Below, one piece after another: positions 25,859 to 35,148 of a stretch of DNA of 64,000 nucleotides. Below the pieces are notes generated by a model, which had not been told where the DNA came from, did no database searches, and saw only the letters and a program-made list of their open reading frames with translations. The DNA is taken from NCBI RefSeq assembly GCF_029027965.1, contig NZ_CP119082.1, forward strand, positions 848,001 through 912,000, in the 5' to 3' direction. Each line of letters begins with the position of its first letter. The first letter of the stretch is position 1. Both the position numbers and the translations under genes were made by a program. This DNA comes from Paracoccus sp. S3-43 (GTDB lineage: Bacteria; Pseudomonadota; Alphaproteobacteria; Rhodobacterales; Rhodobacteraceae).

Positions 25859-28435
25859 ATGGCAAAGAAAATGCTGATCGACGCCACCCATGCCGAGGAA
25901 ACTCGGGTGGTCGTGGTGGACGGAACCAAGGTCGAAGAATTTGATTTCGAGACCGTAAACAAGCGCCAGATCTCGGGCAACATCTACCTGGCCAAGGTGA
26001 CGCGGGTCGAACCCTCGTTGCAGGCGGCCTTCGTGGATTACGGCGGAAACCGCCACGGTTTCCTGGCCTTCGCGGAAATCCACCCGGATTACTATCAGAT
26101 CCCCGCCGCCGACCGCGCGGCGCTGATCGCCGAGGAAAGCGCCTATGCCGAGGCCCAGGAGGCCGAGGAGGCCGCCCGCGCCAGCCGCCGCCGCAAGCCG
26201 CAGGCCGAACGCGCCGGGACGGGCGAGGACATCGCCACCGCCGATGCCGCCCCCGAGGAGGGCACCGACGTCGCGCCCCAGGACGAGCCCGAGGCCGACC
26301 AGCACGATCACGATCACGATCACGACGGCGACGCCCCCGCCGCCGATGCCTCCGACAAGGACGAGGACATCGAATCGGTGGCCGAGGAAGACGTGGCCGA
26401 GGAAATCCGCGTTCAGAAAAAGCCGCGCGCCCGCCGCTACAAGATCCAGGAAGTGATCAAGGTCCGGCAGATCATGCTGGTCCAGGTCGTCAAGGAGGAA
26501 CGCGGCAACAAGGGCGCCGCGCTGACCACCTATCTGTCGCTGCCCGGCCGCTATTGCGTGCTGATGCCCAACACCGCGCGCGGCGGCGGCATCAGCCGCA
26601 AGATCACCAATATCGCCGACCGCAAGAAGCTGAAGGACATCGCCGGGGAACTGGACGTGCCCAAGGGCGCGGGCCTGATCATCCGCACGGCGGGCAGCCA
26701 GCGGACCCGGACCGAAATCCGGCGCGACTATGAATACCTGCTGCGGCTGTGGGAACAGATCCGCGACCTGACCTTCAAGTCGGTGGCCCCGGCCGCGATC
26801 TACGAGGAAGGCGACCTGATCAAGCGGACCATCCGCGACCTCTACAACTCGGAAATCGAGGAGGTTCTGGTCGAGGGCGAGCGTGGCTATCGCGTCGCCA
26901 AGGACTTCATGAAGATGATCATGCCGACCCATTCCGGGGCCGTGCAGCAATATACCGACCAGATGCCGCTGTTCGCGCGCTATCAGGTGGAAAGCTATCT
27001 GTCGGGCATGTTCAACCCGACCGTGCAGTTGAAATCGGGCGGCTATATCGTCATCGGCGTGACCGAGGCGCTGGTGGCCATCGACGTGAACTCGGGCCGG
27101 GCCACCAAGGAAGGCTCCATCGAGGACACCGCGCTGAAGACCAACCTGGAGGCCGCCGACGAGGTCGCGCGCCAGTTGCGCCTGCGCGACCTGGCCGGGC
27201 TGATCGTCATCGACTTCATCGACATGGAGGAACGGCGCAATAATGCCGCGGTCGAGAAGCGGTTGAAGGACAAGCTGAAATCCGACCGCGCGCGGATCCA
27301 GGTGGGCCGCATCTCGGGCTTCGGCCTGATGGAGATGTCGCGCCAGCGGCTGCGTCCGGGGATGCTGGAATCGACGACCCAGCCCTGTCCGCATTGCCAC
27401 GGCACCGGGCTGATCCGGTCCGATGACAGCCTGGCGCTGACCATCCTGCGCGCCATCGAGGAAGAGGGCACCCGCAAGCGCTCGCGCGAGGTGCTGGTCA
27501 AGGCGCCCGTCGCGGTGGCGAACTTCCTCATCAACCAGAAGCGCGAGCATATCGCCGGGATCGAGGCGCGCTATGGCCTGTCTGTCCGGCTTGAAGCCGA
27601 TCCGTCGCTGATCTCGCCCGATTACGCCATCGAGAAGTTCAAGACCGCGACCCGCAACGTCCCCGAGATCTCGGCCCCGGTGCTGTCGGTCGATGCCGAC
27701 CTGATGGCCCAGATCGACGACGAGGACGACGACCTGCCCGAGGAGATCGAGGCCGAGGTCGCCGAACCCGAGAGCGAGGTCTCTGCGTCCGACGAGCGGA
27801 ACGACGAGGGCCGTTCGCGCCGCCGCCGCCGCCGCCGCCGCAAGGGCGGGGACCGCGCCGAGGGCGATGTGCCCGAGGCGGATGATGACGCCGAAGCCGG
27901 TGCCGAGGACATGGCCGAGACCGCGGATGAACCCGAGGTCGCCGAAGGAGAGGCCGCCGAGGCAGAGGCCGAAGGCAACGGCCGCAAGCGCCGGTCGCGG
28001 TCGCGCAGCCGTCGCCGCGGTGGCGATCTTCCCCGCGCCGAGGGACTGCCCGAGGTGGTCGATCTGGCCGAGGCCGCCGAGGAACCCGCCGAGGCGCTGC
28101 CGGGCCTGAACGCCCGCCCCGAACCGAAGGAGGTTCCGGCCGAGGACGGCGAGATCGTGCCTCTGTCTGAGATTGCCGCCGAACCCCAGGCCGCCGATCC
28201 CGAACCCCAGGCCCAAGCCTTCGTGCCCGCCGAACTGGTCGCGGTCGAGGTCGAGGAGACGATGGTCGAGGCCCTGGTGATCGACACCCCCGAACCGCAG
28301 GGTGCTGAACCCGAAGCGGACGGGGACCAATCCCGGCCTGCGCCGCAGGACTTGCCCGCCGAACCCGAGCCGGAAATGGCCGAGGCCGAGGCGGATCGTC
28401 CCAAGCGCCGGGGCTGGTGGTCCGGCAACCGCTGA
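25859..28435 (+). CDS. rne: Ribonuclease E
   Basis: An 858-residue endoribonuclease that starts mRNA decay and processes rRNA. N-terminal parts are MAKKMLIDATHAEETRVVVV and an S1 domain interrupted by an acidic insertion (about residues 90-185) containing an alternating His-Asp tract, QHDHDHDHDGD. The catalytic core has VAIDVNSGRAT and LIVIDFIDME (Mg ligands). The zinc-link CPHCHGTG lies near residue 510. The C-terminal third is acidic and Pro/Ala-rich with Arg clusters (SRRRRRRRRKGG, RKRRSRSRSRRRGG), typical of the degradosome scaffold. The end GWWSGNR resembles other alphaproteobacterial RNase E tails. Confidence 0.96.
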   Translation: MAKKMLIDATHAEETRVVVVDGTKVEEFDFETVNKRQISGNIYLAKVTRVEPSLQAAFVDYGGNRHGFLAFAEIHPDYYQIPAADRAALIAEESAYAEAQEAEEAARASRRRKPQAERAGTGEDIATADAAPEEGTDVAPQDEPEADQHDHDHDHDGDAPAADASDKDEDIESVAEEDVAEEIRVQKKPRARRYKIQEVIKVRQIMLVQVVKEERGNKGAALTTYLSLPGRYCVLMPNTARGGGISRKITNIADRKKLKDIAGELDVPKGAGLIIRTAGSQRTRTEIRRDYEYLLRLWEQIRDLTFKSVAPAAIYEEGDLIKRTIRDLYNSEIEEVLVEGERGYRVAKDFMKMIMPTHSGAVQQYTDQMPLFARYQVESYLSGMFNPTVQLKSGGYIVIGVTEALVAIDVNSGRATKEGSIEDTALKTNLEAADEVARQLRLRDLAGLIVIDFIDMEERRNNAAVEKRLKDKLKSDRARIQVGRISGFGLMEMSRQRLRPGMLESTTQPCPHCHGTGLIRSDDSLALTILRAIEEEGTRKRSREVLVKAPVAVANFLINQKREHIAGIEARYGLSVRLEADPSLISPDYAIEKFKTATRNVPEISAPVLSVDADLMAQIDDEDDDLPEEIEAEVAEPESEVSASDERNDEGRSRRRRRRRRKGGDRAEGDVPEADDDAEAGAEDMAETADEPEVAEGEAAEAEAEGNGRKRRSRSRSRRRGGDLPRAEGLPEVVDLAEAAEEPAEALPGLNARPEPKEVPAEDGEIVPLSEIAAEPQAADPEPQAQAFVPAELVAVEVEETMVEALVIDTPEPQGAEPEADGDQSRPAPQDLPAEPEPEMAEAEADRPKRRGWWSGNR

Positions 28436-28456
28436 CGCCCGATCGCTGATGCCAGG

Positions 28457-28483
28457 GGGGCGCGGGACCACCGCGCCCCTTTT
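28457..28483 (+). terminator. Rho-independent terminator after rne
   Basis: GGGGCGCGG and CCGCGCCCC pair around GACCA and are followed by TTTTC, 20 bases after the rne stop. Confidence 0.88.
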
Positions 28484-28546
28484 CTTGACCGGGGCGTGAC
28501 GCGATGACCCATGGTCCGCGCGGAATCAATCGCTAGACTGCGCGCC

Positions 28547-29290
28547 ATGCTGGGAATCGAACTCGCCACCGCCGCCTTCCTGCCCGCCGCCCTCGTGGCG
28601 CTGCTGGCGGGGATCCTGTCCTTCCTGTCGCCCTGCGTGCTGCCCATCGTGCCGCCCTATCTGGCCTATATGACCGGCGTGGGCGTGAACGGGCTGAAGG
28701 CGCGGGAACGCAGCGCCGTGCTGCCCGCGCTGTTCTTCGTGCTGGGCCTGTCCACGGTGTTCCTGATCATGGGCTTCGCGGCTTCCGCCTTCGGGCGGGC
28801 CTTCCTGCAATATCAGGATCTGCTGGCCAAGATCGCCGGCGTCATGGTGATCGTGATGGGCCTGCATTTCCTGCATGTGATCCGCATCCCGATCCTGGAC
28901 CACGAGGCCCGGATGGAGGCGGGCAAGCAGGACGGCGGAGCCTTCGGCGCCTATGTCCTGGGCCTGGCCTTCGCCTTCGGCTGGACGCCCTGCATCGGCC
29001 CGCAACTGGGCATGATCCTGACGCTGGCCGCGACCGGGGGCGAATTGTCGCGCGGCACCGCGCTGCTGGCGGTCTATGCGCTTGGCCTGGGGATCCCGTT
29101 CCTGCTGGCCGCGGTGTTCATCAACCGCGCCATCGGGCTGATGAACCGCATCAAGCCCTGGCTGCATGTGATCGAACGGGCCATGGGCGCGCTGCTGCTG
29201 GTCGTGGGGGCGATGCTGCTGACCGGGGCGTTCTCGGCCTTTTCCTATTGGCTGCTTGAGACGTTTCCGGGGCTGGCGATGCTGGGATAA
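28547..29290 (+). CDS. ccdA: Cytochrome c biogenesis protein CcdA
   Basis: A 247-residue inner-membrane thiol transporter of the CcdA/DsbD type, carrying reductant from cytoplasmic thioredoxin to periplasmic cytochrome c maturation. Six hydrophobic segments are visible. The two functional cysteines are in LSFLSPCVLPIVPPYLAYM (helix 1) and FGWTPCIGPQLGMIL (helix 4). ATG at 28547 matches the family N-terminus better than an in-frame start at 28511. It has its own transcription unit after the rne terminator and is convergent with brnTA. Confidence 0.92.
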   Translation: MLGIELATAAFLPAALVALLAGILSFLSPCVLPIVPPYLAYMTGVGVNGLKARERSAVLPALFFVLGLSTVFLIMGFAASAFGRAFLQYQDLLAKIAGVMVIVMGLHFLHVIRIPILDHEARMEAGKQDGGAFGAYVLGLAFAFGWTPCIGPQLGMILTLAATGGELSRGTALLAVYALGLGIPFLLAAVFINRAIGLMNRIKPWLHVIERAMGALLLVVGAMLLTGAFSAFSYWLLETFPGLAMLG

Positions 29291-29795
29291 GCGTCAGACG
29301 CCCGCCAGCTTCCGCAACGCCTCGTCGATCCGGCTCTGCCAACCGGGACCGCCCGCCTTGAAATGCGCGATGACCTCGGGGCTGAGGCGGATCGACACCG
29401 GCACCTTGGTCGAGGCTTTCTGCGGGCCTCGGGTCCGGGGAAAGGCCGCCCGGATGTGATCGGGCAAGTCGCTGGCGGGCCGCACCCCGGCAGAGTCGGC
29501 GGCGGTCCATTCGGGGTTGTCGGGGTCGGTCACGGTCCGGCGGGGCATGGCGATCCATCTCTTTCCTGTGTGCCCGGCGAAGGCTGATCGCGCGAAGGGT
29601 GCCGTTCCGGTCGGTGAAGGCCAGGCAACGGGCCATCCCGTCGATTATCCCCCAGGCGCGATACCGGGTTTCGCCGTAGTCGTTTCGGCCATCCTCGATA
29701 AAGACAAGGATTTCGAGATCGGCCGCGCGCGCAAGCGTTATGCCATGCCTGGCGATGTTGAGTGCGTCTTTCGCGGCATCGAACTCGATCCGCAT
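29151..29795 (-). CDS. brnT: BrnT-family toxin with an unusual out-of-frame C-terminal extension
   Basis: Residues 1 to about 90 are a normal BrnT ribonuclease toxin of type II toxin-antitoxin systems: MRIEFDAAKDALNIARHGIT, then DYGETRYRAWGIIDG and the catalytic Arg-rich end AISLRRAHRKEMDRHAPP. The family should stop here, but this frame stays open for about 120 more codons, passing out of frame through all of brnA (29294-29548) and into the antisense of ccdA, and ends at 29151. The added sequence has no domain look. Either a stop codon was lost or the true protein is longer. It starts 4 bases after the inverted-repeat promoter, so the mRNA is probably leaderless. Confidence 0.8.
   Translation of the reverse strand: MRIEFDAAKDALNIARHGITLARAADLEILVFIEDGRNDYGETRYRAWGIIDGMARCLAFTDRNGTLRAISLRRAHRKEMDRHAPPDRDRPRQPRMDRRRLCRGAARQRLARSHPGGLSPDPRPAESLDQGAGVDPPQPRGHRAFQGGRSRLAEPDRRGVAEAGGRLTLIPASPAPETSQAANRKRPRTPRSAASPPRPAAARPWPVRSHAARA
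29294..29548 (-). CDS. brnA: BrnA-family antitoxin
   Basis: An 84-residue antitoxin with an N-terminal toxin-binding part (MPRRTVTDPDNPEWTAADSA) and a C-terminal ribbon-helix-helix DNA-binding domain (KVPVSIRLSPEVIAHFKAGG, then GWQSRIDEALRKLAGV). It neutralises BrnT and, with it, represses the promoter. Its ATG lies inside the brnT frame right after the conserved part of the toxin, as in other brnTA pairs, but here the whole gene is contained in the extended brnT frame. The stop is 4 bases from the convergent ccdA stop. Confidence 0.88.
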   Translation of the reverse strand: MPRRTVTDPDNPEWTAADSAGVRPASDLPDHIRAAFPRTRGPQKASTKVPVSIRLSPEVIAHFKAGGPGWQSRIDEALRKLAGV

Positions 29796-29799
29796 GGGT

Positions 29800-29844
29800 G
29801 TATATACGATTTGCGTGACGGACTGTCAAGCAAATCGTATATAC
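29800..29844 (-). promoter_or_regulatory. brnTA operator/promoter: perfect 15-bp inverted repeat
   Basis: GTATATACGATTTGC (29800-29814) is repeated exactly in reverse complement at 29830-29844, with a 15-base spacer. On the minus strand, TTGACA lies in the spacer and TATATA in the proximal arm, separated by exactly 17 bases, which is a consensus sigma-70 promoter. Transcription should begin at or next to the brnT ATG (29795). The repeat is the natural binding site for the BrnA ribbon-helix-helix repressor and would block both hexamers. Confidence 0.85.
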
Positions 29845-29953
29845 GGCACGGCGCCCCGCAATCCCCAGTAGCGCGGAGCCTATTTTCGCGCTATGCTGAT
29901 CGGCAGACCTGGACAACCAGGCGGATTTCTGAGGCAGTGACGGCGGTATCCCC

Positions 29954-31120
29954 ATGACCGAGATGGTCTTTGGCACGACGCCCGTGCGGGCGGGCGACCC
30001 GATTCTTCCACGCTGGTGGCGCACGCTGGACAAATGGTCGCTGGCCTGCGTGCTGGGGCTGTTCGCCATCGGCATCCTGCTGGGGCTGGCGGCATCCGTC
30101 CCGCTGGCGGAAAAGAACGACCTGCCGCGCTTCTACTATGTCCAGCGGCAGGCGGTGTTCGGCGGCATGGCCCTGGTGATCATGCTGGTGATCTCGATGA
30201 TGTCGCCGCGCCAGATCCGGCGCATCGGGGTGATGGGCTTTGCGGCGGCCTTCGTGCTGATCCTGCTGCTGCCCCTGATCGGCGAGGATCACGGCAAGGG
30301 CGCGACCCGCTGGCTGTCCATCGCCGGGATCTCGATGCAGCCGTCCGAGTTCCTGAAGCCCGGCTTTGTCGCCATCTGCGCCTGGTTCATGGCCGCCGCG
30401 CAGTCCATCGGCGGCCCGCCGGGCAGGCTTTATTCCTTTGTCACCGCCATGGTCGTGGTGATCCTGCTGGCCTTGCAGCCGGATTTCGGTCAGGCCTCGC
30501 TGGTGCTGTTTTCCTGGCTGGTGATGTATTTCGTCGCGGGCGCGCCGATGGTGCTGCTGATGTCCGTCATGGCCATCGCGGCACTGGGCGGGTTCTTCGC
30601 CTATGGCGCGTCGGAACATTTCGCCCGGCGCATCAACGGCTTCCTGAACCCCGAAATCGACCCGCGCACCCAGATCGGCTATGCCACCAAGGCCATCCAG
30701 GACGGCGGCTTCTTCGGCGTCGGCGTGGGCGAGGGCAGCGTGAAATGGTCGCTGCCCGATGCGCATACCGACTTCATCATCGCGGTGGCGGCCGAGGAAT
30801 ACGGCACCGTCCTGGTGCTGGCAGTCATCGCCCTTTACTGCACCATCGTCGTGCGGTCGCTGCTGCGGCTGCTGCGCGAACGCGATCCCCTCGCGCGCAT
30901 CGCCGGGGCGGGGCTGGCCTGCGCCTTCGGCGTGCAGGCGCTGATCAACATGGGCGTGGCGGTGCGCCTGCTGCCCGCCAAGGGCATGACGCTGCCCTTC
31001 GTCAGCTATGGCGGGTCGTCGGTGATCGCATCGGGCATCGCCGCCGGGATGCTGCTGGCGCTGACCCGGACCCGCCCTCAGGGCGAACTGGCCGAGATCC
31101 TGCGCCGGGGCCGGGGATGA
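29954..31120 (+). CDS. ftsW: Peptidoglycan polymerase / division protein FtsW
   Basis: A 388-residue SEDS-family membrane glycosyltransferase that polymerises lipid II at the septum. Ten hydrophobic segments are visible; key motifs are [20 protein letters not shown], the catalytic-Asp region [20 protein letters not shown], and the C-terminal [20 protein letters not shown]. The stop overlaps the murG start (ATGA at 31117). Upstream lies the brnTA unit rather than the usual murD, so the division cluster is cut here. The gap 29845-29953 must hold its promoter. Confidence 0.94.
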   Translation: MTEMVFGTTPVRAGDPILPRWWRTLDKWSLACVLGLFAIGILLGLAASVPLAEKNDLPRFYYVQRQAVFGGMALVIMLVISMMSPRQIRRIGVMGFAAAFVLILLLPLIGEDHGKGATRWLSIAGISMQPSEFLKPGFVAICAWFMAAAQSIGGPPGRLYSFVTAMVVVILLALQPDFGQASLVLFSWLVMYFVAGAPMVLLMSVMAIAALGGFFAYGASEHFARRINGFLNPEIDPRTQIGYATKAIQDGGFFGVGVGEGSVKWSLPDAHTDFIIAVAAEEYGTVLVLAVIALYCTIVVRSLLRLLRERDPLARIAGAGLACAFGVQALINMGVAVRLLPAKGMTLPFVSYGGSSVIASGIAAGMLLALTRTRPQGELAEILRRGRG

Positions 31121-32214
31121 CCGCGCCGACGAATACGCCCCTGGCCCTGATCGCCGCCGGAGGAACCGGCGGCCACATGTTTCCCGCGCAGGCCCTGGCC
31201 GAGCTGTTGCTGGACCGGGGCTGGCGCGTCAAGCTGTCGACCGACGACCGGGGCGCGCGCTATGCGGGCGGCTTCCCCGATGCGGTCGAACGCAGCGTCG
31301 TGCGGTCGGCCACGACCGCGCGCGGCGGGCTGTGGGGCAAGCTGACGGCGCCCGTGAAGATCGCCGCCGGTGTGCTGGCCGCGAGAACCGGCCTGCGCCG
31401 CGACCGGCCCGCCGTGGTGATCGGCTTCGGCGGCTATCCGACGATCCCGGCGCTGTCGGCGGCCGTGACGCTGGGGCTGCCCCGGATGATCCATGAACAG
31501 AACGGCGTGATGGGCCGCGTGAACCGGCTGTTCGCGCGCCGGGTGCAGCGGATCGCCTGCGGCACCTGGCCCACCGACCTGCCCGACGGCGCGACCGCCG
31601 TCCATACCGGCAACCCGGTCCGCCAGGCGGTGCTGGACCAGGCGGCGTCGCCCTATGCCCCGCCGGGCGAGGGGCCGCTGCATCTGCTGGTGATCGGCGG
31701 CAGCCAGGGCGCGCGGGTCTTGTCCGACGTGATTCCCGCCGCCGTCGCCGCCCTGCCGGACGACATGCGCGCCCGGCTGCGCGTCAGTCACCAGGCGCGG
31801 GCCGAGGATCGGGACCGCGTGATCGCCGCCTATGCGGACGCGGGCATCAGCGCCGATGTGCAGCCCTTCTTCACCGACGTTCCCGACCGCATCGCCCGGG
31901 CCCAGCTTGTCGTCAGCCGGTCGGGCGCGTCCTCGCTGGCCGACATCACCGTGATCGGCCGCCCGGCGATCCTGATCCCCTATGCGGCGGCGGCGGGCGA
32001 CCACCAGACCGCCAATGCGCAATCCCTGGCCGAGGCGGGCGCGGCGCTGATCCATCCCGAATCGGTGCTTGACGCGCCCGGCCTGACGCGCGACATCCGC
32101 GCGATCCTGAACGATCCCGCCCGCGCCAGCCAGATGGCCGCCGCCGCGCTGTTCCTGTCCCGCCCCGACGCCGCGCGGCGTCTGTACGACCTTGTCACGG
32201 AGATTGCCCGATGA
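31117..32214 (+). CDS. murG: UDP-N-acetylglucosamine--lipid I GlcNAc transferase MurG
   Basis: A 365-residue peripheral membrane glycosyltransferase that adds GlcNAc to lipid I, making lipid II. The N-terminal glycine loop is [40 protein letters not shown] with [13 protein letters not shown] follows. The C-terminal UDP-GlcNAc site has [13 protein letters not shown] and [20 protein letters not shown] with the [10 protein letters not shown] motif. Start and stop both overlap neighbours by 4 bases (ATGA). Confidence 0.95.
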   Translation: MTAPTNTPLALIAAGGTGGHMFPAQALAELLLDRGWRVKLSTDDRGARYAGGFPDAVERSVVRSATTARGGLWGKLTAPVKIAAGVLAARTGLRRDRPAVVIGFGGYPTIPALSAAVTLGLPRMIHEQNGVMGRVNRLFARRVQRIACGTWPTDLPDGATAVHTGNPVRQAVLDQAASPYAPPGEGPLHLLVIGGSQGARVLSDVIPAAVAALPDDMRARLRVSHQARAEDRDRVIAAYADAGISADVQPFFTDVPDRIARAQLVVSRSGASSLADITVIGRPAILIPYAAAAGDHQTANAQSLAEAGAALIHPESVLDAPGLTRDIRAILNDPARASQMAAAALFLSRPDAARRLYDLVTEIAR

Positions 32215-33638
32215 ATGCCGCCACCAAACTGCCGCACGAGCTGGGGCCGATCCATTTCATCGGCATCGGCGGCATCGGCATGTCGGGCATCGCAGAGGTG
32301 CTGCTGACCCTGGGCTATGACGTGCAGGGCAGCGACGCGAAGAAATCGAAGATCACCGACCGGCTGGAGACCCTGGGCGCGCGCGTCTTCGAAGGCCAGC
32401 GGGCCGAGAATATCGGGGCTGCGGGCGTGGTGGTGATCTCGACCGCGATCAAGAAGGGCAACCCCGAGCTTGAGGAGGCGCGGCGCCGTGGCCTGCCTGT
32501 CGTCCGCCGGGCCGAGATGCTGGCCGAACTGATGCGGATGAAATCGAACATCGCCATCGCGGGCACCCATGGCAAGACCACCACCACGACCATGGTGGCG
32601 ACGCTCTTGGACGCGGGCGGGCTGGATCCGACCGTCATCAACGGCGGCGTGATCCATGCCTATGGGTCGAACGCGCGGGCCGGTGCGGGCGAATGGATGG
32701 TGGTCGAGGCCGACGAATCGGACGGCAGCTTCAACCGCCTGCCCGCCGACATCGCCATCGTCACCAATATCGACCCCGAGCATATGGAGCATTGGGGCAG
32801 CTTTGACGCGCTGCGCCAGGGCTTCCTGAACTTCGCCTCGGGGATTCCCTTCTACGGTCTGGCCGTCTGCTGCACCGATCACCCCGAGGTGCAGGCCCTG
32901 GTCGGCAAGCTGACCGACCGCCGCGTCGTGACCTTCGGCTTCAACGCCCAGGCCGATGTGCGGGCCATGAACCTGCGCTATGAGAACGGCATCGCCCATT
33001 TCGACATCGCCCTGCAAGGCGAAGGCCCGACCGAGACGGGCGATATCGAGATGATCGAGGGGTGCAGCCTGCCCATGCCCGGCGATCACAACGTCTCGAA
33101 CTGCCTGGCCGCCGTGGCCGTCGCCCGCCACCTGGGCATCAAGAAGGCCGAGATCCGCGAGGCTCTGGCGAAATTCGGCGGCGTCGGCCGCCGTTTCACC
33201 CGCGTGGGCGAGGTCAACGGGGTGACGATCATCGACGACTATGGCCACCACCCGGTCGAGATCGCCGCCGTGCTGAAGGCCGCGCGCCAAGCCACCAAGG
33301 GCCGGGTCATCGCGGTGCATCAGCCGCACCGCTTCAGCCGCCTGTCGAACCTGTTCGACGATTTCTGCACCTGCTTCAACGAGGCCGACGTGGTCGCCAT
33401 CGCCGAGGTCTATGCGGCGGGCGAGGATCCGATCCCCGGCGCCACCCGCGACGATCTGGTGGCGGGGCTGATCGCCCATGGCCATCGCCACGCCCGCGCG
33501 ATCCTGGACGAAAACGACCTGGAACGGCTGGTGCGCGAACAGGCCCGGCCCGGCGACATGGTGGTCTGCCTGGGGGCGGGCACCATCTCGACCTGGGCCA
33601 ACGGGTTGCCGGAACGGTTGCAGGGGCGGGCCGCATGA
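32211..33638 (+). CDS. murC: UDP-N-acetylmuramate--L-alanine ligase MurC
   Basis: A 475-residue cytoplasmic Mur ligase that adds L-alanine to UDP-MurNAc. The N-terminal Rossmann domain has [18 protein letters not shown], the ATP P-loop is [20 protein letters not shown] (about residues 117-136), and the metal/substrate region reads [19 protein letters not shown]. The C-terminal domain has [20 protein letters not shown] and [17 protein letters not shown]. Start overlaps murG (ATGA at 32211) and the stop overlaps the DUF2484 start. Confidence 0.96.
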   Translation: MNAATKLPHELGPIHFIGIGGIGMSGIAEVLLTLGYDVQGSDAKKSKITDRLETLGARVFEGQRAENIGAAGVVVISTAIKKGNPELEEARRRGLPVVRRAEMLAELMRMKSNIAIAGTHGKTTTTTMVATLLDAGGLDPTVINGGVIHAYGSNARAGAGEWMVVEADESDGSFNRLPADIAIVTNIDPEHMEHWGSFDALRQGFLNFASGIPFYGLAVCCTDHPEVQALVGKLTDRRVVTFGFNAQADVRAMNLRYENGIAHFDIALQGEGPTETGDIEMIEGCSLPMPGDHNVSNCLAAVAVARHLGIKKAEIREALAKFGGVGRRFTRVGEVNGVTIIDDYGHHPVEIAAVLKAARQATKGRVIAVHQPHRFSRLSNLFDDFCTCFNEADVVAIAEVYAAGEDPIPGATRDDLVAGLIAHGHRHARAILDENDLERLVREQARPGDMVVCLGAGTISTWANGLPERLQGRAA

Positions 33639-33892
33639 TCCATTCGGCGGTCCTGGCGCTTGCGGTGGTGGCGGGCTGGCTGGCCCTGGCCGTGCTGCAA
33701 CGGCGCCTGCCCGTGCGGCAGCGGTCGCGGGCCTTCTGGGCGCTGATCGTGACCGGCATCCCGGTGCTGGGCTGGCTGACCCTGACGGGCGGCCCGATAG
33801 CCGGCGTCGCGGGTCTTGCCCTGGGCTTCGCCATCCTGCTGCGCGCCCCGCGCCGCAGGCCGGGCAAGCGGGCCATGCCGCCCCTGGACTGA
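33635..33892 (+). CDS. DUF2484 small membrane protein
   Basis: An 85-residue protein with three hydrophobic segments ([49 protein letters not shown]) and a basic tail ([16 protein letters not shown]). A DUF2484 gene in this exact place between murC and murB is typical of Rhodobacterales division clusters. Function is unknown; co-translation with murC (ATGA overlap at 33635) suggests an envelope role. The next 160 bases before murB hold no recognisable gene. Confidence 0.8.
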   Translation: MIHSAVLALAVVAGWLALAVLQRRLPVRQRSRAFWALIVTGIPVLGWLTLTGGPIAGVAGLALGFAILLRAPRRRPGKRAMPPLD

Positions 33893-34052
33893 CCGCCGTT
33901 CGGGCCGGTCCGAACCGACCTGCTGATCAACAGGGCCAGCCGCTGGACGGTGCCATGCGCCGCCAGCGGATCGCCCCTGGTCAAGGTGCGGGCCGCGATG
34001 CGTCGGGCGGGGCGCGGTTGACCTGTCCTGCCCGGCTGGCTACCACATCGCC

Positions 34053-34994
34053 ATGACCCCTGATCTTCCGCCGACCCGTGGCACCCTGACCCCCGACCGT
34101 CCGCTGGACGCCCTGACCTGGCTGCGCGTGGGCGGCCCCGCCGACTGGCTGTTCCAACCGGCGGACGAGGATGACCTGGCCGATTTCCTGCGCGCCCTCG
34201 ATCCCTCGGTCCCGGTCTTTCCGATCGGCGTCGGCAGCAACCTGATCGTGCGCGACGGCGGCATCCGGGGCGTGGTGATCCGCCTGGGCCGGGGCTTCAA
34301 CGGCATCACGGTCGAGGGCGACCGGGTGACCGCAGGCGCCGCCGCGCTTGACGCCCATGTAGCGCGCCGGGCGGCGGATGGCGGGCTGGATCTGACCTTC
34401 CTGCGCACCATCCCCGGCAGCATCGGCGGCGCGGTGCGCATGAACGCGGGCTGTTACGGCAGCTATGTCGCCGATCACCTGATCGAGGCCCGCGGCGTCA
34501 CCCGCGACGGCAGGCGCATCGTGCTGACCCCCGACGACCTGCGCTTCGCCTATCGTCACGCCGACCTGCCCGAGGGCTGCGTCCTGACCGAGGCCACTTT
34601 CCGCGCGTCCCCCGGCGATCCCGACGCCTTGCACCAGAAGATGGCCGACCAGCTTGCCCGGCGCGACGAGACCCAGCCCACCAAGGACCGCAGCGCCGGA
34701 TCCACCTTCCGCAACCCGGCCGGGTTCAGCTCGACCGGACTGGCCGATGATGTCCACGACCTGAAGGCGTGGTCGCTGATCGACCGGGCGGGCCTGCGCG
34801 GCCACAGCTGGGGCGGGGCGCAGATGTCGGAAAAGCATCCCAATTTCCTGCTGAACACCGGCGGGGCCACGGCCGCCGAACTGGAAGCCCTGGGCGAACT
34901 GGTCCGCCGCCGCGTCCTGGAAGACAGCGGCCACGAATTGCAGTGGGAGGTGATCCGCGTGGGCGATCCCCTGCCTCATGCAACCCAGAATTGA
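34053..34994 (+). CDS. murB: UDP-N-acetylenolpyruvoylglucosamine reductase MurB
   Basis: A 313-residue FAD enzyme that reduces enolpyruvyl-UDP-GlcNAc to UDP-MurNAc. The FAD domain has [20 protein letters not shown] and [20 protein letters not shown]; the catalytic region has [20 protein letters not shown] and [11 protein letters not shown] with the proton-donor Ser; [19 protein letters not shown] carries the conserved Glu/His segment. It is a type II-like MurB, lacking the extra Tyr loop of E. coli. About 154 AT-richer bases follow before ddl. Confidence 0.95.
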   Translation: MTPDLPPTRGTLTPDRPLDALTWLRVGGPADWLFQPADEDDLADFLRALDPSVPVFPIGVGSNLIVRDGGIRGVVIRLGRGFNGITVEGDRVTAGAAALDAHVARRAADGGLDLTFLRTIPGSIGGAVRMNAGCYGSYVADHLIEARGVTRDGRRIVLTPDDLRFAYRHADLPEGCVLTEATFRASPGDPDALHQKMADQLARRDETQPTKDRSAGSTFRNPAGFSSTGLADDVHDLKAWSLIDRAGLRGHSWGGAQMSEKHPNFLLNTGGATAAELEALGELVRRRVLEDSGHELQWEVIRVGDPLPHATQN

Positions 34995-35039
34995 TCAACG
35001 ATTCCTCCAACAATCTTTGGCAGATAGCTAAATTTGTCC

Positions 35040-35068
35040 TTTTGCGATTTCCGCGCATCCGCTATTCT
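35040..35068 (+). promoter_or_regulatory. Possible internal promoter for ddl-ftsQAZ
   Basis: The 154-bp murB-ddl gap is markedly AT-rich for this genome. TTTTGC (35040-35045) and TATTCT (35063-35068) are 17 bases apart. The match is weak. Confidence 0.25.
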
Positions 35069-35148
35069 TGTCCGATAAGCGCAGGATCGGGACCAACCCG
35101 GCCGCGCGGGACAGGAAATCCCGGACCAACCGGGACGAAAGGCGAAAC

